From positions 1 through 64,000 of the forward strand of contig JACKOQ010000005.1 in the NCBI GenBank assembly GCA_024234215.1: 64,000 nucleotides of DNA, read 5' to 3'. The notes beneath the pieces were generated by a model that was given only the letters and a program-made list of their open reading frames with translations, had not been told where the DNA came from and ran no database searches. Shown piece by piece: positions 9,444 to 17,247 of this stretch; position 1 is the first letter of the stretch; each line of letters opens with the position of its first letter. This stretch comes from Pseudomonadales bacterium. Lineage in GTDB: Bacteria; Pseudomonadota; Gammaproteobacteria; Pseudomonadales; UBA5862. Both the position numbers and the translations under genes were made by a program.

Positions 9444-10499
9444 TCAGCGGAAACTCTGATTGAGCTGTTGCAGCGCCGCGTTGCCGGGGCAGAGTGCGGC
9501 ATCGTCGAGCTGGTTGAAGGGGGTGTCGACATTGCCCATCTCTTCATGCAGATCCACTGCATCGGGATCGATGAAGAGCAGACCGGTCACCACCTCGCCG
9601 CGCTGCTGCCGCTCCTGGATGCAGTTGATGGCGGCCACCCGGTCACGCGGGTTGTAGTCATGGTCGCACTTGGCCAGTCGCAGCACGCTGCCATCGTGCA
9701 GCGTCACCGCTTCGACTGCGCCGGCCGGGTAGTCGACGGTGATCTCGTCACGCAGCGGAATGAAGTCGGGGCGGTTGACCACGGCATTGTGCTCACGCAC
9801 GTAATCGAAGCTCTTGGTCGAGCCCTTGTGGTTGTTGAAGGTGACGCAGGGTGAGATGACATCGATGAAGGCCGCCCCTTGGTGGTGGATGGCCGCCTTG
9901 AGCAGCGGCACCAGTTGGCGCTTGTCGCCCGAGAAGCTGCGGGCGACGAAGGTGGCGCCCATCTGGATCGCCAGCGTGACCAGATCGATCGCTTCGTCGA
10001 AGTTCTTCACGCCCCGCTTGCTGACCGCGCCATAGTCGGCGGTGGCCGAAAATTGCCCCTTGGTCAGCCCGTAGACACCGTTGTTCTCGACGATGTAGGT
10101 CATGTTGATGCCACGGCGCATGCTGTGGGCGAACTGCCCAAGACCGATCGAGGCCGAGTCGCCATCGCCGGAGACGCCGATGTAGATCAGATCCTTGTTG
10201 GCCATGTAGGCGCCGGTCAGCACCGAGGGCATTCGGCCATGCACGCTGTTGAAGCCGTGCGACAGGCCGAGAAAATAGGTCGGGGTCTTCGATGAGCAGC
10301 CGATGCCGGAGAGCTTGGCGATGCGGTGGGCCGGCAGACTCATTTCGTAGCAGGCCTGTACGATGGCGGCGCTGATCGAATCATGGCCGCAGCCGGCGCA
10401 GAGGGTCGAGATCGCCCCCTCGTAGTCGCGGTGGGTGAGTCCGAGCTGGTTGCGTGGCAGATCGGGATGGTGCAGCTTCGGTTTGGCCAGATAGGTCAT
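9444..10499 (-). CDS. korB: 2-oxoacid:ferredoxin oxidoreductase beta subunit
   Basis: This is the TPP-binding subunit of a 2-oxoacid (probably 2-oxoglutarate) ferredoxin oxidoreductase, which decarboxylates the oxoacid to its CoA thioester and reduces ferredoxin. The 351-residue protein has CAGCGHDS near residue 34, GIGCSSKTP, and the TPP motif beginning GVSGDGDSASIG and ending in ENNGVYGLTKGQ. HNAVVNRPDFIP near residue 235 is typical of this two-subunit type. It begins 2 bp after the korA stop. The C-terminal extension ending in QQLNQSFR is somewhat long for the family. Confidence 0.94.
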   Translation of the reverse strand: MTYLAKPKLHHPDLPRNQLGLTHRDYEGAISTLCAGCGHDSISAAIVQACYEMSLPAHRIAKLSGIGCSSKTPTYFLGLSHGFNSVHGRMPSVLTGAYMANKDLIYIGVSGDGDSASIGLGQFAHSMRRGINMTYIVENNGVYGLTKGQFSATADYGAVSKRGVKNFDEAIDLVTLAIQMGATFVARSFSGDKRQLVPLLKAAIHHQGAAFIDVISPCVTFNNHKGSTKSFDYVREHNAVVNRPDFIPLRDEITVDYPAGAVEAVTLHDGSVLRLAKCDHDYNPRDRVAAINCIQERQQRGEVVTGLLFIDPDAVDLHEEMGNVDTPFNQLDDAALCPGNAALQQLNQSFR

Positions 10500-10501
10500 G
10501 T

Positions 10502-12331
10502 TCAGCTCCGTTTGCGCAGTGGGGTCACCTTGAGCAGATCGAGCCTGGCCTCGATCCCGGCGATGATCGCCCGGGCGGTGATCGGCGTGCCATCATAGTG
10601 GCACACTGGCAGCAGCCGCGCCGGATCGATCTCCTCTTCATTGATCAGCAGGGTGCGCAGCTGCGCGTCGCGGTTCTGTTCGACGACGAAGACCAGGCGG
10701 TGACGTTCGACGAATTCGCGCACCGACGCAGCAAACGGGAAGGCCCGAACCCGCAGCGTGTCGAGTTGGAGTCCCCGGGCCGCCAGCAGCTCGACGGCCT
10801 CATCCATGGCGGGCGCTGACGAGCCGTAGAAGATCACGCCATATTCCCGACCGGCGTCCAGCTCCAGCGGTGCCGGCACCCAGCTCTTGGCGGTTTCGAA
10901 CTTGCGCAGCAGCCGCTCCATGTTGTCGACATAGACATCGCCCTCTTCGCTGTAACGGGCGAAGGGGTCGCGGGTGGTGCCGCGGGTGAAGTAGGCGCCA
11001 CGGGCCGGATGGGTGCCGGGATAGGTGCGGTAGCAGACGCCGTCGCCGTCGACGTCGAGGTAGCGGCCGAAGGTCTTGCCTGCCTCCAGCGCAGCGAAAT
11101 CCATCACCTTGCCGCGGTCGAACCTGCGGCTGTCATCCCAGCTCAGCGGTGCGCAGAGGCGGTCGTTCATGCCGATGTCGAGGTCCGACATCACGAAGAC
11201 CGGTGTCTGGAAGCGGTCGGCCAGATCGAAGGCCAGCGCACCGAACTCGAAACATTCGCCTGGTCCATCGGGCAGCAGCAGGATGTGCTTGGTGTCGCCA
11301 TGGCTGGCGTAGGCGCAGGCGAGAATGTCCGACTGCTGGGTGCGGGTCGGCATGCCAGTCGAGGGGCCGCCGCGCTGCACGTCGAACAGCACCGCCGGAA
11401 TCTCGGCAAAATAGGCCAGCCCGAGGAATTCGGTCATCAACGAGATGCCAGGGCCCGAGGTGGCAGTGAAGGCGCGGGCGCCGTTCCAGCCGGCGCCGAT
11501 GACGATGCCGATCGAGGCCAGCTCATCCTCGGCCTGAATCACCGCGTATTTGCGCTTGCCCTCGGCATCGACGCGCATCCGCTCGGCATGGTGCATGAAT
11601 GCTTCCGCCACCGAGGAGGAAGGGGTGATCGGGTACCAGGCCGCCACCGTCGCACCGCCGTACAGTGCACCGAGCGCCGCCGCCGTGTTGCCATCGATAA
11701 AGATGCGCTCGCCGACCCCATCGGCCCGCTCGACCCTGAGTCCGATCGGACAGGCAAAGTGATCGAGCGCGTACTGCCGCCCCAGCCGCAAGGTCTTCTG
11801 GTTGGGGGCGATCAGCTTGGCCTTGCCCTTGAACTCCTCGGCGATCAGTTGATCGAGCACCTCGAGTTCGATGTCGAGCAGTGCCGACAGCACACCGACA
11901 TAGAGCACGTTCTTCAGCAACTGGTGCTGGCGGGCATCGCCCGGCTCACGGTTGCAGATCTCCATCAGCGGCACGCCGAACACCGTGATGTCACTGCGGA
12001 ACTTGCTGGCCGGCAGCGGCTTGGTCGAATCATAGAGCAGGTAGCCGCCCGGCTCGATCGAGGCGATGTCCTGATCCCAGGTCTGCGGATTCATCGCCAC
12101 CATGAAGTCGACGCCGCCACGGCAGCCAAGATGGCCACGCTCGCTCACCCGCACCTCATACCAGGTCGGGAGTCCCTGGATGTTGGAGGGAAAGATGTTG
12201 CGCGGCGCGATCGGCACCCCCATGCGCAGAATCGACTTGGCAAACAGCAGGTTGGCACTGGCCGAGCCGGTGCCATTGACGTTGGCGAACTTGACGACGA
12301 AGTCGTTGATGCTTTTCAGTGGCTGCGACAT
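10502..12331 (-). CDS. korA: 2-oxoacid:ferredoxin oxidoreductase, fused gamma-alpha subunit
   Basis: The 609-residue protein fuses the gamma domain (N-terminal, KFANVNGTGSASANLLFAKS, about residues 8-180) to the alpha domain (IDGNTAAALGALYGGATVAA, WYPITPSSSVAE, and FTATSGPGISLMTEFLGLA). With KorB it forms the oxidoreductase linking 2-oxoglutarate to succinyl-CoA with ferredoxin as electron carrier. The ATG at 12331 overlaps the 3' end of the upstream ferredoxin-domain frame by 16 bp; a longer frame to 12415 lies entirely inside that gene and was rejected. The operon order (oxidoreductase, korA, korB) suggests the reduced ferredoxin is re-oxidised by the NAD(P)H-type flavoprotein encoded just upstream. 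Confidence 0.93.
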   Translation of the reverse strand: MSQPLKSINDFVVKFANVNGTGSASANLLFAKSILRMGVPIAPRNIFPSNIQGLPTWYEVRVSERGHLGCRGGVDFMVAMNPQTWDQDIASIEPGGYLLYDSTKPLPASKFRSDITVFGVPLMEICNREPGDARQHQLLKNVLYVGVLSALLDIELEVLDQLIAEEFKGKAKLIAPNQKTLRLGRQYALDHFACPIGLRVERADGVGERIFIDGNTAAALGALYGGATVAAWYPITPSSSVAEAFMHHAERMRVDAEGKRKYAVIQAEDELASIGIVIGAGWNGARAFTATSGPGISLMTEFLGLAYFAEIPAVLFDVQRGGPSTGMPTRTQQSDILACAYASHGDTKHILLLPDGPGECFEFGALAFDLADRFQTPVFVMSDLDIGMNDRLCAPLSWDDSRRFDRGKVMDFAALEAGKTFGRYLDVDGDGVCYRTYPGTHPARGAYFTRGTTRDPFARYSEEGDVYVDNMERLLRKFETAKSWVPAPLELDAGREYGVIFYGSSAPAMDEAVELLAARGLQLDTLRVRAFPFAASVREFVERHRLVFVVEQNRDAQLRTLLINEEEIDPARLLPVCHYDGTPITARAIIAGIEARLDLLKVTPLRKRS

Positions 12332-12909
12332 GAGGCCCCCGCCTTGGGCAGATCGATGACGAATTTCTGCATGTCCCAGGCTGCGGTGGGGCAGCGCTCG
12401 GCACACAGACCGCAATGCAGACAGACGTTCTCATCCTTGATCATCACCTGACCGGTGTTGAGCGCCGTGGAGAGGTAGAGCGGCTGATCGAGCTGGTGCG
12501 CCGGCACCTTCAACTGCTCGCGCAACTGCGCCTCGCTGGCTTCACTCATCTGCGGCAGGAAGGTGATGCAGTCGACCGGACAGATGTCGACACAGGCATC
12601 ACACTCGATGCACTGGCTGGCGGTGAAGACCGTCTGCATGTCACAGTTGAGGCAACGCTCTGCCTCCTTGTAGGCCAGATCCGGATCAAAGCCGCGCTCT
12701 ACCTCCAGATTGAGGTTGAGCAGCGCGATGCGCTTCTCTTGAAGCGGTACCTTGCGCCGCTGATCGAGCGAGATTTCGTTGTCGTAGCTCCACTCGTGAA
12801 TGCCGAGCTTCTGGCTGGCCAGCGCGATCTGGGCCGGTGGCCGCGCCGCAGGCGATTCGCCACGACAGAACAGATCGATCGACAGTGCCGCCTGATGGCC
12901 ATGGGCCAC
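12316..12909 (-). CDS. C-terminal fragment: 2[4Fe-4S] ferredoxin domain of split FAD/NADPH oxidoreductase
   Basis: This frame is the direct continuation, in the same reading phase, of the 12913-14112 gene after a single TAG at 12915-12913. It carries AVAHGHQAALSID, then two ferredoxin clusters, CIECDACVDICPVDC and CLHCGLCAERCPTAAWD, sufficient for two [4Fe-4S] centres, plus CLNCDM. In intact relatives, as I recall the family, the junction reads NIIWAVAHGH, so the TAG stands where a tryptophan codon (TGG) is expected. If separately translated it would start at GTG 12909, but no convincing ribosome-binding site precedes it. The stop overlaps korA by 16 bp. It may be a real nonsense mutation, an assembly error or a readthrough site. 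Confidence 0.75.
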   Translation of the reverse strand: MAHGHQAALSIDLFCRGESPAARPPAQIALASQKLGIHEWSYDNEISLDQRRKVPLQEKRIALLNLNLEVERGFDPDLAYKEAERCLNCDMQTVFTASQCIECDACVDICPVDCITFLPQMSEASEAQLREQLKVPAHQLDQPLYLSTALNTGQVMIKDENVCLHCGLCAERCPTAAWDMQKFVIDLPKAGASCRSH

Positions 12910-12912
12910 TGC

Positions 12913-14112
12913 CTAGATGATGTTCTTTGGTCCAAAACCGGCATCGCCACCAAAGAAGACCTTGGGCAGTGTCGATTGCAGTGTGGTCTCGTCGAGTACC
13001 GGCAGCCCCCAGCGGTTGAACTCGATGCCGATGTCGCGCTCGATCCAGGGAAAGCTGTTCTCCTGCCCCACCGCAATCAGCACCTCATCGCAGGCCATCT
13101 CGACCAGCGGTTCACCGGTCGGCAGCAGCTTGCGCTGCCCCGCTTCGTCGTAAACCGGCTGTACCGGTTCGAACAGCATGCCGGTCAGTCGGCCGTTGTC
13201 ATGCAAAAACGCCTTGGGCACCAGAAAGTTGTGGATCGGGATGTCTTCATGCATCGCATCCTCGATCTCCCAGGCCGAGGCTTTCATCTCGTCGAAGCCG
13301 CTGCGCACCACCACCCGGACATCCTCGCCGCCCAACCGCCGTGCGGTGCGACAGCAATCCATCGCGGTGTTGCCGCCACCCAGCACGATCACCCGCGCAC
13401 CGATCTTCTGGGTGTGACCAAAGGAAACGCTGGAGAGCCAGTCGATGCCGAGGTGAATCGACGCGGCCGCCTGCTGGCGACCCGGCAGATCGAGGTCACG
13501 CCCGCGCGGAGCACCGGTGCCGATGAAGATGGCGTCGTAGCCCTTCGTCAACAGTTCGGCCAGGCTGCCGACCCAGTGGCCGAAGTGGGCCTTGACCCCC
13601 AGGTCGAGCACATAGCCGACCTCTTCGTCGATCACACTCTCGGGCAGGCGGAATGCCGGAATCTGGGTGCGGATCATGCCGCCCGCGCTTGGCGCGCCAT
13701 CGAACAGATCGACCTGATAACCCAGCGGCAGCAGGTCGCGCGCCACGGTCAGCGAAGCCGGCCCGGCGCCGATCAGCGCGATGCGCTTGTCATTGCTGGC
13801 AAAGGGCGCTTGCGGCAACCGTGCGCGAATGTCGCTCTTGTAGTCGGCCGCCACCCGCTTCAGACGGCAGATGGCCACCGGCTCCTGTTCGACCCGGCCG
13901 CGCCGGCAGGCCGGTTCGCAGGGACGGTCGCAGGTTCGCCCGAGAATGCCGGGAAAGACATTGGAGTGCCAGTTGACCAGATAGGCATCGTCATAACGGC
14001 CAGCGGCAATCAGACGGATATATTCGGGAACCGGGGTGTGGGCCGGACAGGCCCATTGACAGTCGACCACCCGATGAAAGTAATCGGGATCAAGAATGTT
14101 GGTGGGTTCCAA
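12913..14112 (-). CDS. N-terminal fragment: GltD-like FAD/NADPH oxidoreductase, interrupted by in-frame TAG
   Basis: This 399-residue frame resembles the glutamate-synthase small subunit and related ferredoxin-NADP oxidoreductases. It has the N-terminal cysteine cluster CQWACPAHTPVPEY with GRTCDRPCEPACRRG, the FAD motif ALIGAGPASLTVARDL, the NADPH motif VIVLGGGNTAMDCCRTARR, and the C-terminal FFGGDAGFGPKNII just before TAG. I chose the TTG start at 14112 because AGGAGG (14124-14119) lies 6 bp upstream; the longer frame to 14181 adds residues of no family character. The protein lacks its normal C-terminal ferredoxin domain, which continues in frame after the stop. It is the first gene of the korA-korB operon and probably couples ferredoxin to NADP(H). 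Confidence 0.85.
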   Translation of the reverse strand: MEPTNILDPDYFHRVVDCQWACPAHTPVPEYIRLIAAGRYDDAYLVNWHSNVFPGILGRTCDRPCEPACRRGRVEQEPVAICRLKRVAADYKSDIRARLPQAPFASNDKRIALIGAGPASLTVARDLLPLGYQVDLFDGAPSAGGMIRTQIPAFRLPESVIDEEVGYVLDLGVKAHFGHWVGSLAELLTKGYDAIFIGTGAPRGRDLDLPGRQQAAASIHLGIDWLSSVSFGHTQKIGARVIVLGGGNTAMDCCRTARRLGGEDVRVVVRSGFDEMKASAWEIEDAMHEDIPIHNFLVPKAFLHDNGRLTGMLFEPVQPVYDEAGQRKLLPTGEPLVEMACDEVLIAVGQENSFPWIERDIGIEFNRWGLPVLDETTLQSTLPKVFFGGDAGFGPKNII

Positions 14113-14340
14113 CGATGTCCTCCTGACTGACGTGACGTAAAGCGGTGCAAACCTGACTGACGACGCACTGCTGTTCCGCAAGCGAAGTCAGAACTCCCTA
14201 TCGACCTCGAAAAAATCGCGCAATGATACCGTAACGTTTCATTCGAGGGTAAGCCGGTGGTCACATTTTGGTGCGGGTCCGGCCACCCGTGGCGCCAGCA
14301 ATGATCAGCCATGCCGCAGCGGTGTGCCAACGGCGCTCGA

Positions 14341-15087
14341 TCAGGGTTCGACCGGAACCAGTTCACCCTCGCACGGCACCACCACCGCTTCGAGGCGGTG
14401 GCCATCGCCGTTCTGCAGCAGGGCCTCAAGCCGCTCAGCGACGGCCTCGATCGAGGCGGTGGCAAGGGTGATGCGCTGGACAGAGGGCGGTGCCTGCCGT
14501 CGCTCGACCCGAAACAGAAAGCCCTGCTGCGCCAGCCGCAGTTGCGCCGCATTGGCGGCCTCCACGCTGGCGAAACCGCTGACGATCTGCTGCGCCACTC
14601 CCGCCTGGTCCTGGCCGACATGGTGCTCGAATCCGAGCGCGCTCAGACTGCGTTCGAGTCGGGCCTTGGTGGCACCAACCGGCAGCGGCAGTGTCAGCGC
14701 CCAGGAGACATCAAAGCTGAGTGTCGGCAGCGGCGCCAGCAGCACGAAATTCGCGCTGGCCAGCCGTCGCAGCACGCCATCACGCTGCGCTGCGTCAACG
14801 AAAGGAGAGAGTTGGTAACAGCGCAGCGGTTCGCGTTCCGTTGCGCCCTGCTCCGGGGTGACTGGTTGCAGGCGGGCGAGCGGAAGAGTGGGCATCGGTT
14901 CGGTTGGCGGTTCGGGTGTCCCGGCGGCGGCATCAAGCTCCGCGCGCAGCACCCACGACGGCAGTTCGTCCACTGCTGCTGGGGTCAGGAGCGCGACCCG
15001 CCCGTGCTGCCGCAGCAGATGGGGTTGCCCCTCCCACAACGCCAGCAGCAGATTCAGCAGCAACAACAGCAGGAACAGGTTTCTCAT
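14341..15087 (-). CDS. SPOR-like hypothetical protein with N-terminal membrane anchor
   Basis: The 248-residue protein opens with a leucine-rich hydrophobic segment (residues 3-17), consistent with a membrane anchor, followed by a proline-rich linker (TPEPPTEPMPTLP, about 56-68). The C-terminal half contains an SPOR-like pattern (QIVSGFASVEAANAAQLRLAQQ), a fold that binds denuded peptidoglycan at division sites. The match is weak and I infer it partly from context, since SPOR proteins often follow coaX in gammaproteobacteria. It begins 24 bp after coaX. The 228 bp between it and the oxidoreductase gene (14113-14340) contain nothing I recognise beyond that gene's ribosome-binding site. Confidence 0.6.
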   Translation of the reverse strand: MRNLFLLLLLLNLLLALWEGQPHLLRQHGRVALLTPAAVDELPSWVLRAELDAAAGTPEPPTEPMPTLPLARLQPVTPEQGATEREPLRCYQLSPFVDAAQRDGVLRRLASANFVLLAPLPTLSFDVSWALTLPLPVGATKARLERSLSALGFEHHVGQDQAGVAQQIVSGFASVEAANAAQLRLAQQGFLFRVERRQAPPSVQRITLATASIEAVAERLEALLQNGDGHRLEAVVVPCEGELVPVEP

Positions 15088-15111
15088 GGCGACATCCCGG
15101 TCTGAAAAGCG

Positions 15112-15849
15112 TCACGGAACGGCCCAGGCCAGGCCATCGAGCACCAGATCGGAGTGGTAGCTGCCGGGCAGCTTCAGGCTTCGCAGCAGCCGCTCGCCAT
15201 CGCCACCGGTGAAGTAGAGCCGGTAATCCCTACCGAGATACTCCTCCAGATTGTCCAGCAGGCCATGCAGCATTCGCATCACACCATGCCCGATCGCCTG
15301 GTCGGTGACCCGCCCCGGCGAAATTTCGCCCAGCGGCAATTCATCGATCCTGATCAATCGGGTGCGGGAGCTGAGCACCTCACTGACCATGCGAAGACCC
15401 GGGACGATGTAACCACCCAGATGCTTGCCATCGGCCTGCAGCAGATCAAGGGTGATGGCGCTGCCACAGTCGACCACTGCGCAGGGGCGGTTCTGCCGGT
15501 CCGGTCGATGGTAAGCCGCCAGCAGGGCGAGCCAGCGGTCGACGCCCAGCCGCTGGGGAAACTGGTAGCCATTGCTGACCCCGGCACAGTGCGCCTGACT
15601 CTGGGCGAACTCGGGCACCAGGTTCCACCATTGCCGACAGAGCTGGGTCAGCGCCTCATTGATTTGCGCTCCGGCCACGCTGCCGGCGCGAATCCGGCTG
15701 ATCGGCAACTGCTGTGCGGGCAGTGCCAGGGTGCCGATCACGCCCTCCGGACCGATGCGAAAGTCGCCGCTGGCCAGCTCGCCCGGTGGCGCGCCGAGCA
15801 GACGCCATTTGGCCCGGGAGTTGCCGAGATCGAATTCGAGCAACATCAC
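15112..15849 (-). CDS. coaX: Type III pantothenate kinase
   Basis: CoaX phosphorylates pantothenate in the first step of coenzyme A synthesis and belongs to the ASKHA superfamily. The 245-residue protein starts with LLEFDLGNSRAKWRL (phosphate-1 motif), has GVDRWLALLAAYHR, the second motif VVDCGSAITLDLLQADG, LGGYIVPGLRMV, and a C-terminal YFTGGDGERLL. The length is normal. Its ATG overlaps the birA stop as ATGA, the common birA-coaX coupling in gammaproteobacteria. Confidence 0.95.
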   Translation of the reverse strand: MMLLEFDLGNSRAKWRLLGAPPGELASGDFRIGPEGVIGTLALPAQQLPISRIRAGSVAGAQINEALTQLCRQWWNLVPEFAQSQAHCAGVSNGYQFPQRLGVDRWLALLAAYHRPDRQNRPCAVVDCGSAITLDLLQADGKHLGGYIVPGLRMVSEVLSSRTRLIRIDELPLGEISPGRVTDQAIGHGVMRMLHGLLDNLEEYLGRDYRLYFTGGDGERLLRSLKLPGSYHSDLVLDGLAWAVP

Positions 15850-16835
15850 TGCATCCTGAGCGAGACTTCGCCGCTGCGGATCACCTCGATGCCCGCCGCG
15901 GTGCGCAGCTGCAGGCCACCGCGCTGATCAACGCCACAGGCAATGCCCTCGATGGCACTGTGCAGCCCGCGAATCACCACCGCCTGGCCGGCACAGAGGT
16001 CACGCTGATTCCACGCCTCGGCAAAGGCGGCAAAACCCTGTCGATGAAACTGCGACAGCATCGCCACCAGCTGATTGAGCAGCAGCGCCGTCAGCCGGTT
16101 GCGCGACAGTGGTTCGGCGAGGTGGCGCTGCAGATCGCTCCAGCGTTGATCGATCGCCGCCTCGGCTGCCGCGGGCATGCGCACGTTGACCCCCACGCCG
16201 ATCACCACCTGACAGTGGCTGTCCATGTCGCCGACGGTCTCGATCAGAATCCCCGCCACCTTGCCCTGGTCGATCAGCAGGTCATTGGGCCACTTCAGCA
16301 GCGCGCCCTCAATGCCAAGCTGCTCCAGCGTGCGGGCCAGCGCCACTCCGACCGCCAGACTCAGCCCTTCGAGCGTGCTGACGCCGGCGTTGAACGACCA
16401 GCCGAGCGACAGGTAGAGGTTTCCGCCAAAGGGGCTGAACCAGTTGCGGCCACGCCGCCCACGGCCGGCGGTTTGCCGTTCGGCCAGACAGACCAGACCA
16501 TGGATGCTGGCGGTCTGGGCCGCCTCGACCAGCCGGCTGTTGGTCGAATCGGTCGACCAGTGCAGATCGAGTCTGAGTGGCTGGCGCAGCGCCTCCGGAT
16601 CGAGCTGCGCGCGGATGGCTGCCGCATCGAGCAGATCGAGGCCACCGTCGATGCGATAGCCCTTGCCATGACGCCGCTCGATGGCAATGCCGGCGGACTC
16701 CTGCAAGCGCTGCAACCGCTTCCAGATCGCCGCGCGGCTGATGCCCAGCAGCCTGCCCAGGACCTCACCCGAGTGAAACTGGCCATCGGCCAGATGTGTC
16801 AACAGTTGCCGGTTCTGCAGTTCGGCATCACTCAT
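15846..16835 (-). CDS. birA: Biotin operon repressor / biotin-[acetyl-CoA carboxylase] ligase
   Basis: The bifunctional 329-residue protein has an N-terminal winged helix-turn-helix (LLTHLADGQFHSGEVLGRLL, then ISRAAIWKRLQRLQ), a central ligase domain with the biotinyl-AMP loop GRGRRGRNWFSPFGGNLYLS (about 114-133) and KWPNDLLIDQGKVAGIL, and a C-terminal SH3-like domain. The ATG at 16835 is preceded by AGGAA at 7 bp; the longer frame to 16946 was rejected. As a repressor it could act on biotin genes such as bioA in this window, but no BirA operator was identified there. Confidence 0.95.
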   Translation of the reverse strand: MSDAELQNRQLLTHLADGQFHSGEVLGRLLGISRAAIWKRLQRLQESAGIAIERRHGKGYRIDGGLDLLDAAAIRAQLDPEALRQPLRLDLHWSTDSTNSRLVEAAQTASIHGLVCLAERQTAGRGRRGRNWFSPFGGNLYLSLGWSFNAGVSTLEGLSLAVGVALARTLEQLGIEGALLKWPNDLLIDQGKVAGILIETVGDMDSHCQVVIGVGVNVRMPAAAEAAIDQRWSDLQRHLAEPLSRNRLTALLLNQLVAMLSQFHRQGFAAFAEAWNQRDLCAGQAVVIRGLHSAIEGIACGVDQRGGLQLRTAAGIEVIRSGEVSLRMQ

Positions 16836-16944
16836 GCTCTGTTCCTGAAGCTGAAACCCAAAAAGAACCCGGATGGTACGGCATCGCCAGTGGCCATGAC
16901 AGGGCGGCCTTTTTATCGACAGTGAGCAGTGGAGCAGCGCTGCC

Positions 16945-17247
16945 ATGGTGAAAATTCATGGCGCCGTCGAGGGGAAGTCACAATCCCGCTCTACCCATGC
17001 GTCCATGATCACCACCAATGAAACCGGTCCGGATGTCGGCCGCTGCCTGTTCACGCTATTCGAAAGCGGGCAAGCGGGCGTGCAGCGCATCGACATCTGG
17101 AACGGCAACGCCACCCAGACCCTCTGGTGCAGCCCGGTGGCCGATGGCCATGCCTCCTTCGATGCCTCCTGCTGGACGCCCTTCTCAGTCACCGCACCAC
17201 TGTGCCATCAGGCGGCGCAGTGGCTCCAGCTCGAATGGCGGCTCTAG
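16945..17247 (+). CDS. Possible small hypothetical protein
   Basis: A 100-codon frame fills the 349-bp space between birA and the sensor kinase gene and runs 63 bp antisense into the kinase 3' end. An internal ATG at 17005 would give 80 residues. The C-terminal part (CLFTLFESGQAGVQRIDIWN, later SFDASCWTPF) has a plausible amino-acid mix and a hydrophobic/aromatic rhythm, but there is no domain I recognise and no clear ribosome-binding site. Nothing else was seen in 16836-17184. Confidence 0.25.
   Translation: MVKIHGAVEGKSQSRSTHASMITTNETGPDVGRCLFTLFESGQAGVQRIDIWNGNATQTLWCSPVADGHASFDASCWTPFSVTAPLCHQAAQWLQLEWRL

Noticed and set aside
12415..14130. 571-codon plus-strand frame across the oxidoreductase gene
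   Set aside because: Antisense to two frames with conserved FAD, NADPH and Fe-S motifs; no domain of its own.
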